DNA of 64,000 nucleotides from Nocardia sp. NBC_00403. Lineage in GTDB: Bacteria > Actinomycetota > Actinomycetes > Mycobacteriales > Mycobacteriaceae. The notes below the pieces were generated by a model, which was not told the DNA's origin, searched no databases, and saw only the letters and a list, made by a program, of their open reading frames with translations. The stretch covers positions 5,580,001-5,644,000 of the forward strand of contig NZ_CP107939.1 in the NCBI RefSeq assembly GCF_036046055.1, in the 5' to 3' direction. Position 1 is the first letter of the stretch. Every line of letters starts with the position of its first letter. A program made the translations under genes and the position numbers. Below are positions 1-7,829 of this stretch, one piece after another.

Positions 1-941
1 GCCGTGCGGCGCGCCTCCGCCAACTCGGTGCGCGTCGCATCGAGTTCGGCGCGAACCCTGCGCCACTCCACACGCGCTTCGTTGGCTGCTTCGACCCGTT
101 CCGCGGCGGCCTTCTCCGCTCGTTCGGTCGCGCGTTCGGCGTCCGCGGCCCGCTGGACGGCGAGATCGCGTTCGGATTGCGCGGATGCCACCCGCGCCGC
201 TGATTCGCGTTGGGCGTGTCCGATTTCGGTGTCGGCGCGCCGCTGTGCCTGCTGCACCTGTTCGGCGGCCTCCTGCCGGATCCGCTCGATTTCCTCGGCG
301 GCTTCGCGACGTGCGGTACGAATTTCGGCTTCTGCGGCGCTGCGCGCGGCGAACACATCGTCGGCGGCTTGCCTGGTGGTGCGTTCGACCTCGCGCAGCG
401 CGTCGTCGCGGGCCGTAATCGCGACGGCGACCAGACTTTCCGCGTGCTCGGCTGCCGCAGCGGCATCTTCTGCTGCTGCGTCGGCGATCGCCTTGGCTTC
501 CTCGGCGTCGCGTCGGGCCTGCTCGGCGGTGACGCCTGCCATCTCGGCCTCGGCGATCCGGCGGGCCGCATCGGCCTGAACGGCCTGGACCTGCGCTTCC
601 GCGATGGAGGGGTCGGCCAGCGTGGACAGTTCGGCAACGGCGGTGTTCAGGGTGGTGCCCAATTGTTCTGCCAGTCCACGGAACTGGGTGAGCAGCTCGT
701 CGGCGCGTAAGCGAGCGACCGTCACCGGGCCCGGTGACGTCACTGTGACGGAAGCGGTCGTGATGTCCGACTCCTGCTGTTGCCGTTGACGTTCACGCCA
801 GGCTCGCCATCGCGTGTGCTCCGGATGGTCGCAGTATTCCGATGGTCGGCCGGGGCCGCTGCCGCGAGTGATGGGTCGGGGGCAGCCAGGGTAGTTGCAT
901 ACGGTGGACACGCTGGAATCGTAGCGTTTGTTTCGTCCCAT
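1..941 (-). CDS. Zinc-ribbon-like/coiled-coil protein, 3' end beyond the window
   Basis: This reading frame is open from an ATG at 941 to the left edge (313 codons seen), and its stop lies outside. The N-terminus has a compact Cys/His cluster (C15, C20, C37, H39 and H42) that could bind zinc, with a basic Trp/Arg/Gln segment after it. From about residue 75 on it is almost unbroken Ala/Glu/Arg/Gln heptad sequence, a long coiled coil. The opposite strand gives only a Ser/Ala/Arg-rich shadow. The layout recalls KfrA-like or scaffold DNA-binding proteins of mobile elements, but no family is certain. It diverges from a tyrosine recombinase across about 200 bp holding a long inverted repeat. No clear ribosome binding site precedes the ATG, so the start is tentative. 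Confidence 0.7.
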   Translation of the reverse strand, partial: MGRNKRYDSSVSTVCNYPGCPRPITRGSGPGRPSEYCDHPEHTRWRAWRERQRQQQESDITTASVTVTSPGPVTVARLRADELLTQFRGLAEQLGTTLNTAVAELSTLADPSIAEAQVQAVQADAARRIAEAEMAGVTAEQARRDAEEAKAIADAAAEDAAAAAEHAESLVAVAITARDDALREVERTTRQAADDVFAARSAAEAEIRTARREAAEEIERIRQEAAEQVQQAQRRADTEIGHAQRESAARVASAQSERDLAVQRAADAERATERAEKAAAERVEAANEARVEWRRVRAELDATRTELAEARRT

Positions 942-1113
942 CCAACGTATTGAGGCGAAACGAAATGCGTGTCGCCCCAGGACGTCTCCTTGCGAGACAC
1001 GAGAGTCTGACCGCCGATAAGTGAACATTATCGGCGGTCAGACTCCACTAGAGTGATTGATTGTCGGTGCGGGAGTTTCGTTTTCGTTTGGTTCGCGTAC
1101 ACGAAACGAAACT
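928..1113. promoter_or_regulatory. Iterated GAAACGAAA-type motifs in divergent promoter region
   Basis: The motif GAAACGAAA occurs at 957-965 and 1103-1111. Its complement occurs at 1075-1083 (GTTTCGTTT), and a shorter GTTTCGT lies near 929-936. AGTTTCGTTT (1074-1083) and AAACGAAACT (1104-1113) form a 10-bp inverted repeat. Such iteration between divergent genes suggests operator half-sites for a local DNA-binding protein, possibly the coiled-coil protein at the left edge. Which protein binds is inference. Confidence 0.45.
1003..1045. repeat. Perfect 18-7-18 inverted repeat, loxP/FRT-like architecture
   Basis: GAGTCTGACCGCCGATAA at 1003-1020 is the exact reverse complement of 1028-1045, with GTGAACA at 1021-1027 between. 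Two identical inverted arms around a short asymmetric 7-bp spacer is the layout of simple tyrosine-recombinase sites (loxP 13-8-13, FRT 13-8-13, dif 11-6-11). The site lies about 100 bp upstream of a tyrosine recombinase gene. It could instead be a large operator or a terminator-like hairpin, but no T-tract follows. Confidence 0.6.
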
Positions 1114-1148
1114 GCTACGGAATTACGAGAAAACTAGGGAGCTGATTC

Positions 1149-2390
1149 GTGGACGATCGAACCGCTGTTGTCGCGGTACCGGACTCGGTCCAGACCGAAC
1201 TGCGCAAAGGAGTCCGCAGCGTCCTGATCGACGCTGCCGCACTCCGATTGGTGCGCGAACGCTTCGACGACAACCAAGCAGGGTCGCTCCGCCGATACCT
1301 CGAGGCATCCCAATCCGCGAATACCCTGCGCGCCTACCGCACCGATTGGATCGCCTGGGCCGCCTGGTGCGCGGCGGAAAATAGGCAGGCCCTGCCTGCC
1401 GATGCCTTGGACGTCGCGGTGTATTTGGCTGCCGCCGCCGACGCACAGCGTCACCCCGACCCAACCATATTGCGTCACAGTGACAGCGAATCCGAGTCCC
1501 GGCACTGGGCTTTCAGCGCCGCCACCCTCGAACGTAAAGCCGCCGCCATCGCCGCCGTCCACGCCGCCAACGGACTGCCCTCCCCCACCCGCTCCGACGT
1601 GGTTCGCCTGACCCTGCGCGGCATTCGCCGCACGCGGCGCTCCCAACCCACGCGCAAACGCCCCGTCCTGCTGCACACCCTCGAACAGCTGCTGGCCGGT
1701 CTACCCGAACCGGGCTGGCCGACCGAACCTGCCCGCCGCCGCGACACTCTCGCGCTGCTCGTCGGATTCGCTGGTGCATTGCGCCGCAGCGAACTTGCCG
1801 GCCTGCGCATCACCGACGTTCGCGTACACCTCGACCACCGCACCGGCGAACCCCTCCTGCTCGTCCAGCTGCCGACCACCAAAACCGACCCGACCGGCAC
1901 CAGCGAACAACGCGTCGCGCTGCCCCGTGGCCAACGCCCGCCCACCTGCCCCGTCTGCGCCTTCGCCGACTGGATACACCTGCTCGAAGCCCATGCCGCC
2001 CATGGCGCCGACGGACTGCAAGCCTGGCTCACCGACACATCACCCACACCCCCGGACATCCATCGCTGCCACGGTTTTCACGGCACCGCCCTCGCCGACC
2101 AACCCCTGTTCCCCACCATCACCCGCCATGGCGGCATCGCCGCCCGCCCCATGTCCGGGCGCGCCGTCGCCGAACTCGTCAAGCGCTACGCCGCCCGCGC
2201 CGGCCTCGACCCCGCCCTCTTCTCCGGCCACTCGCTGCGCGCGGGCTTCGCCACCCAAGCCGCACTCGGCGGCGCGAGCGACCGCGAAATCATGCGCCAA
2301 GGCCGCTGGTCCAACCCCCGTACCGTGCACGGCTACATCCGCACCGCAAACCCGTTGGAAGACAACGCCGTCACCAAACTGGGCCTGTGA
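1149..2390 (+). CDS. Tyrosine recombinase/site-specific integrase
   Basis: A 413-aa enzyme for DNA strand exchange. The catalytic set is visible: Arg-I in GALRRSEL (R212), a candidate beta-hairpin Lys in TTKTD (K245), the HSLR box (H361, R364), W387 in GRWSNP, and the nucleophile Y396 in HGYIR. The N-terminal part (about residues 45-170) fits a SAM-like core-binding domain (SANTLRAYRTDWIAWAAWC). A CPVC insert near residue 268 is uncommon. The start is GTG with an AGGGAG ribosome binding site at about 1136-1142. The gene diverges from the coiled-coil gene, and the 18-7-18 inverted repeat lies just upstream as a candidate substrate site. It seems intact and is not the same family member as the broken integrase that follows. 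Confidence 0.92.
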   Translation: MDDRTAVVAVPDSVQTELRKGVRSVLIDAAALRLVRERFDDNQAGSLRRYLEASQSANTLRAYRTDWIAWAAWCAAENRQALPADALDVAVYLAAAADAQRHPDPTILRHSDSESESRHWAFSAATLERKAAAIAAVHAANGLPSPTRSDVVRLTLRGIRRTRRSQPTRKRPVLLHTLEQLLAGLPEPGWPTEPARRRDTLALLVGFAGALRRSELAGLRITDVRVHLDHRTGEPLLLVQLPTTKTDPTGTSEQRVALPRGQRPPTCPVCAFADWIHLLEAHAAHGADGLQAWLTDTSPTPPDIHRCHGFHGTALADQPLFPTITRHGGIAARPMSGRAVAELVKRYAARAGLDPALFSGHSLRAGFATQAALGGASDREIMRQGRWSNPRTVHGYIRTANPLEDNAVTKLGL

Positions 2391-2407
2391 CGCGTCTACA
2401 GGATGAA

Positions 2408-2563
2408 TTGCATTTGATGCAACATTGCACATTGCCACGATGAAGGCTGCGACACAGGTCCAGAAGTTTCGTACCTTAGCGCGTCGCCGCGAAAATCGTG
2501 CCCTACCTGAGTGATTCGATCGTTTCGCGAACAAGACGCAACAATGTTGTGTTAGATGCAACA
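2408..2563. repeat. Short palindromes and repeated GATGCAACA upstream of broken integrase
   Basis: TTGCAT-TTG-ATGCAA at 2408-2422 is a perfect 6-bp-arm palindrome. GATGCAACA occurs at 2416-2424 and again at 2555-2563, next to the start of the broken integrase. CAACA-A-TGTTG lies near 2539-2549. Such repeats could mark the original end or recombinase-binding sites of the element that carried the integrase. Function is inferred from position only. Confidence 0.35.
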
Positions 2564-2565
2564 CC

Positions 2566-2660
2566 ATGGACAGGGCTGATCTGCCCGGTGCGGCGCACCT
2601 TGTGCTTGCCGATGGAGTCGTGCACCTGGACCCGGAACGCGCCGTGTTCGATGCGATGCT
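2566..2660 (+). pseudogene. 5' fragment of an interrupted integrase (TnpA-like)
   Basis: The ATG at 2566 opens a frame ending in ERAVFDAML, which matches the N-terminal segment of actinobacterial tyrosine recombinases of the kind found with DUF6262 genes. After the codon position at 2660 the protein becomes unrelated and stops at 2683-2685. The continuation, beginning TGWERQQRTRLLKE, is found at 6377 on the same strand. Joining ...ATGCT (2656-2660) to position 6377 gives an uninterrupted reading frame, so the gene was split by an insertion. Confidence 0.75.
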
Positions 2661-2950
2661 TTTCCCTGTCAAGTCTGCGTGTTGAGATCTTGAGGCCGGT
2701 TCCCTGCTTGTTGTTTAACACCCGCCGTGGGACAACCAGGTCGCCAGCCAAGGGGACCTCCGACAGCAGGTGATCCGCTGAGAGAACACGTTCCGGATCC
2801 GGTGCGCGAACCGATCGTTGCGACGTTGTCGGCCGTCCTGTAATGCCGAATATTGGATGTGCCGTCCGGGGTTGTAGCAGTCCCCAGGGTGGCCGACTGG
2901 GCTGTGTTGAGCAGTGTCTCTGGGAGCGGGCTGCATTGTGTTGGTGCGGG

Positions 2951-3874
2951 TTAGGGCTTGAGCACGATTTTGCCGTGGGTGTGTCGTCCTTCGAGTTCGG
3001 TGTAAGCCTGGCGGACGTGTGTCAACGGGTAGACGTTGGCGATCGGGACTTCGAGGTGTCCCTCGGCTATCAGGGCGGCCAGTTCGGCGAGTACCTCGGC
3101 GCCTGGCCTGGTGTTGGTTCCGGGTTCGGTCTTGACTCCGTGTTTTGCGGCTGCTGCGAAATCGGCGATGGTGTCGATCCGCTCGGCCGTGACGCCAAGA
3201 GCAAGGGCCAGTTCGACGTACCCGCCGCCGTGGGTGTCGATGAAGGCATGGATGCCGTTGGGTGCGGCGGCCTTGATCCGGTCGGTGACGCCGTCACCGT
3301 ATGCGACGGGGATCACGCTGTGGCTTTGCAGCCACTCGTGGTTGCTATCGCTCGCCAGGCCGATGACCGTGGCTCCGGCACGGCGCGCGAGCTGAACGGC
3401 GAGCGAGCCGACTCCTCCGGCTGCTGCGGAGATGACGACGCTCTCGCCCTTCTCGAGTTGTATGGAATGCACTGCCCCCCATGCAGTCACGCCGGCGACG
3501 TACAGGCCGCCCGCCACCTCCCATGAGACTTTGCGTGGTTTGTGTGTGAGGTTGTCGACGTCGACCAGGACCAACTCGGCCTGGGCGGCCCGCTTCTCGG
3601 AGAATCCGATTACCTCGTCGCCGACCGAGAATCGGTCGACTCCGACTCCGACTTCCGCGACAACTCCGGCCAGATCGCTGCCCTGCCCGGACGGAAAGGT
3701 CGAGGGAAAGATGTCGGCCATCGCCCCGGTTCGGATGGCTGCCTCGCCGGGGTTGATGCCTGCCGCTTTCACCCGCACCAGGACCTGCCCGTCCCCGGGC
3801 ACCGGGCGGTCGACCTCCTCGACCCGCAGCACCTCGATTCCGCCGAACTCGTCGTACCGGACTGCCTTTGTCAT
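2951..3874 (-). CDS. NADP-dependent quinone oxidoreductase-like MDR protein
   Basis: A 307-aa medium-chain dehydrogenase/reductase of the quinone oxidoreductase type, predicted to use NADPH to reduce quinones or activated double bonds in the cytoplasm. The N-terminal GroES-like fold begins TKAVRYDEFGG, and the nucleotide-binding Rossmann motif is AAAGGVGSLAVQLAR. The zinc-ligand cysteines of true alcohol dehydrogenases are absent. The ATG at 3874 is preceded by GGAGGAGC at a good distance. It follows the SDR gene on the same strand with a 70-bp gap and is probably cotranscribed with it as cargo of the 3.7-kb insert. The exact substrate is unknown. Confidence 0.88.
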   Translation of the reverse strand: MTKAVRYDEFGGIEVLRVEEVDRPVPGDGQVLVRVKAAGINPGEAAIRTGAMADIFPSTFPSGQGSDLAGVVAEVGVGVDRFSVGDEVIGFSEKRAAQAELVLVDVDNLTHKPRKVSWEVAGGLYVAGVTAWGAVHSIQLEKGESVVISAAAGGVGSLAVQLARRAGATVIGLASDSNHEWLQSHSVIPVAYGDGVTDRIKAAAPNGIHAFIDTHGGGYVELALALGVTAERIDTIADFAAAAKHGVKTEPGTNTRPGAEVLAELAALIAEGHLEVPIANVYPLTHVRQAYTELEGRHTHGKIVLKP

Positions 3875-3944
3875 TGCCTTGCTCCTCCGACACGCGACGC
3901 GTCGCTGACGTCTCGAGCGGGAATGGTGGGCACCGGCATGCCCG

Positions 3945-4670
3945 TCACCAGGGCACAGTTCCGGCGTCGTCGAAGAATCCGCCGGTCGGGCCGTCGTCGG
4001 GCAGGGTCGCGAGGCGAATCGCGATCGCCGCGCCCTGTTGGGGGGTGCGGACGCCGCGGAAGCCGTTGAGGTCGGTGGCGGTGAAACCAGGACAGCCGGA
4101 GTTGATCAGGATGTTGGTGTCGCCCAGTTCCTTGACGTATTGGACCGTGACGGCGTTGAGGAAGGTTTTCGACGCCAAGTACGCAGCAGGAACCGGGCCC
4201 ATGTCGATGCCGGGCGTGGTTTGCAGGGCAAGCGAACCGACGCTGCTGGACATATTCACAATTCGCGGCGAGGCCGAGGCGCGCAGCATCGGCAGCATCG
4301 CGTTGGTCACCCGAATTACGCCGATCACGTTGGTTTCCACGACAGCTCGCACGGTCGCGGGATCGACAGTGGTGGGCGTCTGCGGCACGCCGCCGGTGAT
4401 CGCGGCGTTGTTGACCAGGACGTCGAGGCCTCCGGATTGGTCGGCGATCAACTCGGCCGCAGCGGCCACACTTGCGTCGTCGGTCACGTCGAGCGGTACG
4501 CCGAACGCATCGGTCCCGGCCGCGCGCAGCTTCTCCACCGCGGTGTCGCGGCGTTGTTGATCCCGCGCGCCCACACCGATTCGCCAGCCGAGCGCGCCCA
4601 GGCCTGCGGCGATCTCGTATCCGATTCCTTTGTTCGCGCCGGTTACCAGCGCAATCGTCTGTTCACTCAC
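3945..4670 (-). CDS. Short-chain dehydrogenase/reductase
   Basis: A 241-aa classical SDR. The cofactor motif TGANKGIG is near the N-terminus, NNAA follows, and the catalytic Tyr-Lys pair is in AAYLASK with a Ser-rich strand (NMSSSVGS) before it. The GTG at 4670 (protein VSEQTIALVTG) places the cofactor motif where the family has it; an upstream open extension to 4862 runs into the divergent LysR gene and is not believed. The gene diverges from the LysR regulator over about 105 bp with a LysR box, so it is the likely regulated target, with the quinone oxidoreductase downstream. Confidence 0.88.
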   Translation of the reverse strand: MSEQTIALVTGANKGIGYEIAAGLGALGWRIGVGARDQQRRDTAVEKLRAAGTDAFGVPLDVTDDASVAAAAELIADQSGGLDVLVNNAAITGGVPQTPTTVDPATVRAVVETNVIGVIRVTNAMLPMLRASASPRIVNMSSSVGSLALQTTPGIDMGPVPAAYLASKTFLNAVTVQYVKELGDTNILINSGCPGFTATDLNGFRGVRTPQQGAAIAIRLATLPDDGPTGGFFDDAGTVPW

Positions 4671-4728
4671 ACCGCCGATCCTGCTGCGGCTCCGGGTGCG
4701 GCGTCCAAGACCGATTGGGTCTGCGGTG

Positions 4729-4743
4729 ATACCGCACGGGTAT
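4729..4743. promoter_or_regulatory. LysR-type T-N11-A box
   Basis: ATACC-GCACG-GGTAT at 4729-4743 is an interrupted palindrome with the T-N11-A spacing (T4730, A4742) of LysR-type binding sites. It sits between the divergent SDR and LysR genes, where such regulators normally act on themselves and their target. Confidence 0.55.
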
Positions 4744-4775
4744 TGGTCGCGGTCAGCGGCGGATACGATGATCTG

Positions 4776-5615
4776 GTGGAGACACGGGAGCTGCGATACT
4801 TCGTCGCCGTCGCCGAGGAGTTGCACTTCGGGCGGGCGGCGCAACGGCTCGCGATGGCGCAACCACCACTATCGCGTGCCATCCAGCAGCTCGAACGGCG
4901 GCTCGGAGTCGTTCTCCTGCACCGCGGCACTCGCGCAATCGCCTTAACTGAGGCCGGGTCGGTGCTGCTGCGGGAGGCCCGGACTGCCCTCGACGCGGTC
5001 GAAGCCGCCGAGCACCGCACCCGCCGCGCCGCTGCCGACCAGCCCGGTGTGGTGCTGGCCACCAAGGCCGGAGCCTCCCGCGAACTGTTGTCGAAGCTGC
5101 TGCACGCCTACGCCGCCGATCCTGGCGCTGTTCCCGTCGAGGTGATGTTGTGCGGGCCCGGCCAGCCGGAAAGCCTGCTACGCAACGGCCGCGCCGACGC
5201 TGCTCTGCTCCACCGGCCCTACGACACAATGGCTGGATTCGACACCGAAGACCTACACACCGAACACCAAGTCGCCGTCCTGCCCGCGGGACACCCCCTC
5301 GCTGACCGACCCCACATATCGATAGCCGAGATCTACGCACTGACGGACCTGCCCCTGCCGCGCTGGCCTCGACACGATGGGAGCTATGCGGACGGCCCCG
5401 GCCCGCAGGTCCGCGACCATACCCAGCTGTTCCAACTGATCGCGCTCGGACTGGCCTGCGCGGTCGTGCCCGAGTCGCTGCGAGCCCAGCTACGCGACGA
5501 TCATGCCATCGTGCCTGTCCCGGACGCACCGGCTGTCACAACCGTCATCGCCTGGCCACCACACAGCAGATCCAAAGCCGTCGCCGACCTCGTCCAGACC
5601 GCGACGCGCCTCTAA
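4776..5615 (+). CDS. LysR-family transcriptional regulator
   Basis: A 279-aa regulator. The winged helix-turn-helix is at residues 1-60 (ELRYFVAVAEELHFGRAAQRL, then PPLSRAIQQLERRLG), and a linker helix and periplasmic-binding-protein-like effector domain follow (about 90-279). The start is a GTG at 4776; an upstream open stretch in the same frame overlaps the opposite-strand SDR and is rejected. It diverges from the SDR and presumably controls the SDR-oxidoreductase pair in response to a substrate-like ligand. No clear Shine-Dalgarno is visible, so translation may be leaderless. Confidence 0.9.
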   Translation: METRELRYFVAVAEELHFGRAAQRLAMAQPPLSRAIQQLERRLGVVLLHRGTRAIALTEAGSVLLREARTALDAVEAAEHRTRRAAADQPGVVLATKAGASRELLSKLLHAYAADPGAVPVEVMLCGPGQPESLLRNGRADAALLHRPYDTMAGFDTEDLHTEHQVAVLPAGHPLADRPHISIAEIYALTDLPLPRWPRHDGSYADGPGPQVRDHTQLFQLIALGLACAVVPESLRAQLRDDHAIVPVPDAPAVTTVIAWPPHSRSKAVADLVQTATRL

Positions 5616-5737
5616 CCGACACCGCTGCGGCACCGCGGTTCTCCGGCACGCGGCCGTACCTCGCACCACTGTTTCGAGATACGCTCGCATTTGGGATACA
5701 TCCGGTATTGCCGTATATCGGTCGCCCGCCGGTGCGG

Positions 5738-6154
5738 TCAATCCTCGGTTTGGTGTGGCATCCCTCGCCGAATTGGGATGACCGCGGCACCGGGGTTCGC
5801 CAATGCTTCCCGCAGCGCCTGGTTTTCCAAGGTAAGTTGATTCACTGCCCGGACGAGGGCGGGGACGTCGGCCCGGAGTTGGGTGAGTTCGGCGTTTTTG
5901 TTCGCGATCGTCTTCTTCAGTGCGGCGATGGTGGCTCGGAGTCGGATCTCGACCTCCGATGGCGCCCCGCGCTGGGCCACCCGCGCGTAGAACTCGTTCT
6001 TCAAGTCGGTATGTCGTTGTGTTAGAGCATTTCTGGGGACATCGACCTCCAGCGCGAGGGCGACGATCGTGAGTGCACCGTTGGATCGCTCGGCGGCGCC
6101 GGACAGGATGCGTTCCATCGCGGCGCGGATCTTGTCGCGCTCATCGGTGTTCAT
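5738..6154 (-). CDS. DUF6262 (TnpC-like) protein, copy 1
   Basis: A 138-aa protein with an N-terminal HTH-like region (SNGALTIVALALEVDVPRNAL) and a C-terminal coiled coil (about residues 70-120, rich in Ala/Leu/Asn/Glu). This matches the DUF6262 type that accompanies paired tyrosine recombinases in Tn554-like elements, where the TnpC role is to assist and orient transposition. The ATG at 6154 overlaps the stop of the preceding ORF (ATGA), as in those operons. It lies at the right end of the 3.7-kb insert. The family name is from memory of the pattern. Confidence 0.6.
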   Translation of the reverse strand: MNTDERDKIRAAMERILSGAAERSNGALTIVALALEVDVPRNALTQRHTDLKNEFYARVAQRGAPSEVEIRLRATIAALKKTIANKNAELTQLRADVPALVRAVNQLTLENQALREALANPGAAVIPIRRGMPHQTED

Positions 6155-6330
6155 CGCGCGTCCTCAGTCAAGGTGATGCGGGTGCGGTCATGGGCATCGG
6201 CGTATCCCCGAAGTCTGTCGGCGTTGGCGCGCAACCGCTCACTGAGCGGACCGGGAACCCGAGCGGCCCGGGTGTCCATGACAGCAGCACGCTCGAGGAG
6301 CTGGAAAGCGTGCTGACTGCCACTCTGCGT
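6151..6330 (-). pseudogene. 3' remnant of a recombinase-like ORF upstream of DUF6262
   Basis: An open frame ends at 6151, overlapping the DUF6262 start by ATGA. Its last roughly 45 residues (VMDTRAARVPGPLSERLRAN onward) look like the charged C-terminal tail of the second recombinase (TnpB position) in Tn554-like operons. Nothing resembling the catalytic domain remains upstream, since the right boundary of the insert is only about 40 bp away. It is called a remnant from gene order; the identity is not proven. Confidence 0.4.
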
Positions 6331-6376
6331 TTCCCTTTCGACCTGCATCAACACACACATCTAATAGGGAAATGCT

Positions 6377-6835
6377 CACCGGTTGGGAGCGGCAGCAGCG
6401 GACCCGATTGTTGAAGGAAGCGATAATCCGGCCACGGCTCGCGCTCATTCGCAGGACGGGTGAGTTCACGAATTCGTATCCGTGGCAATGGGAACCGACC
6501 GACGGTGAGGAATTCATCACTGACTTTCGGGGCGAGCGGGACGGCACCCGACCGATCACCGTCTCGACCGCGCGCGGGTACCAGCTATCGATCACTTTGT
6601 TCATGCAGTACGTGACTGATACTGGCTGCCAGGGGCCTACAGTCTGCCGGCAGCGTTTCGGATCGGTGCCACAGCAGGTGTTCCACGAGGGCAATTCGAT
6701 TGCTCATGTCGGAGGTCCAGGCGTTGTTCGATGCCGCCGATGCGCGGGTCGAGCACGCGCGGCGGCACGGGCGCAAGGGTGCACTACCCGCCCTGCGCGA
6801 TGCGGCCTTGCTGAAGACGGTCTACGCCTATGGGT
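6377..6835 (+). pseudogene. 3' portion of the interrupted integrase, further decayed
   Basis: This continues the fragment at 2566-2660: TGWERQQRTRLLKE, then YPWQWEPTDGEEFITDF and STARGYQLSITLFMQYVTD, the core-binding domain of a TnpA-like tyrosine recombinase. Near 6709 the frame shifts and about a dozen residues are missing; homology resumes in another frame with SEVQALFDAADARVEHARR and LRDAALLKTVYAYGL. It then breaks off at about 6835 before the catalytic Arg-His-Arg-Tyr residues. The gene thus has an insertion, a frameshifting deletion and a 3' truncation. A long open frame onward to 7910 is an artefact antisense to the methyltransferase. Confidence 0.75.
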
Positions 6836-6959
6836 TATTCCCCGGGGCTCCGCCCACGTACGTTCCCGCATTTCTCTGAGTTTGTGCAGTTCAGAGGCTG
6901 ATGCCGGAGATGCTGGCCGTCGCGACAGATATGGTGCAAGTCGACGTGGCGGGCGATCC

Positions 6960-7829
6960 TCAGCGGCTCGCGCGCAGTATGCGGATCGCGCGCAGTGCGC
7001 GGGGCGGTTCGCCTCCGAATCTTTCGGATCCGTCGAGGTAGCGGGTGACGAGGTCGGGGGCGGAGTGGTCTTCGAGGTCGGTGAAGCCGAGGGCGCGCAG
7101 CTGTGCGGCGATGTCGTCGGGCGTGAAGTAGCTGAACACGGGTTCGCCGACGCCGGCCAGCCGATCGGCACGTGCCTGCTGGTGCGCACGGTCCTCGTCG
7201 CTGTTCGCGGGCTGCAGGTAGTCGAAGACCACCTCGACCGGCTGGGCCTGACCAGCGATGTATTCGAGAGTGGCGTGGGCGGCGTTCGGAGTCAGATAGA
7301 AGACGACGCCGAGCCACACGAATACGGCCGGGTCCGTCCGTTTGAATCCGGTGGATTCCAATCCCGCTGCCAGCGTCTGGGTTTCGAAATCGACCGGCAC
7401 GAAGGTCAACGTCTCAGGGCGGTCGATTCCGGCGGTAGTAAGGCGTTCGCGTTTCCACGCTTGGGTGGCGGGGTGGTCGACCTCGAAGACACGCAAGTCC
7501 GGGCGCGGATTGCGATAGGCGAAGGTGTCCAGACCGGCGCCGAGGATCACGACCTGCCGCACACCAGCGGCGATGGCCGCGGCCACGGCGTCCTCGGCGA
7601 AGCGTGCGCGTGCGGCGAAGAACAGTCGGCGGGGCCGATCGCTGACCCCGTCACCGAGGTGATTGGTTGTGGGCGTGCCCAATTCGGCCAGTTCCTCTGC
7701 GGTGACGCCGAGCAGACGTGCCGCCAGGGGGTCGGTGAAGATCTGTGGTCGGTCAGCGATCTGGTGATAGGCGCGGGCGTACGCGGTGATGAGCGCTGTC
7801 CGGCTGGGTCCGTCGTTATCCATATTCAA
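6960..7829 (-). CDS. SAM-dependent methyltransferase, TIGR00027/leucine carboxyl type
   Basis: A 289-aa class I methyltransferase. Motif I is VVILGAGLDTFAYR, and the family acidic motif is EVDHPATQAWKRERL; VPVDFETQ and YLTPNAA follow. This family is expanded in Nocardia and mycobacteria, and substrates are mostly unknown (small molecules or O-methylation). The start at 7829 (MNMDND) has a second ATG two codons in; either is possible. It sits alone on the minus strand between integrase debris and the second DUF6262 gene. Confidence 0.87.
   Translation of the reverse strand: MNMDNDGPSRTALITAYARAYHQIADRPQIFTDPLAARLLGVTAEELAELGTPTTNHLGDGVSDRPRRLFFAARARFAEDAVAAAIAAGVRQVVILGAGLDTFAYRNPRPDLRVFEVDHPATQAWKRERLTTAGIDRPETLTFVPVDFETQTLAAGLESTGFKRTDPAVFVWLGVVFYLTPNAAHATLEYIAGQAQPVEVVFDYLQPANSDEDRAHQQARADRLAGVGEPVFSYFTPDDIAAQLRALGFTDLEDHSAPDLVTRYLDGSERFGGEPPRALRAIRILRASR

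Larger units (their letters stand above)
2661..6372. mobile_element. 3.7-kb insertion splitting an integrase gene
   Basis: The insert starts TTTCCCT (2661-2667) and ends AGGGAAA (6366-6372), a 7-bp terminal inverted repeat. It is flanked by TGCT direct repeats (2657-2660 and 6373-6376; ATGCT if the shared A is counted). Removing it with one repeat copy restores the integrase frame exactly. It carries a quinone oxidoreductase, an SDR, a LysR gene, a DUF6262 gene and the tail of another recombinase-like ORF. No intact transposase is inside, so it is non-autonomous, degenerate or moved by a recombinase elsewhere. The 2668-2950 stretch at the left end has no convincing gene. Confidence 0.7.

Noticed and set aside
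4..579. Plus-strand 191-codon open frame rich in Ser, Ala and Arg
   Set aside because: It is the complement of the Ala/Glu/Arg coiled-coil gene on the minus strand and has no family pattern.
3945..4862. Longer start for the SDR at 4862
   Set aside because: The extra 64 residues lie antisense to the LysR gene start, and the Rossmann motif expects a start near 4670.
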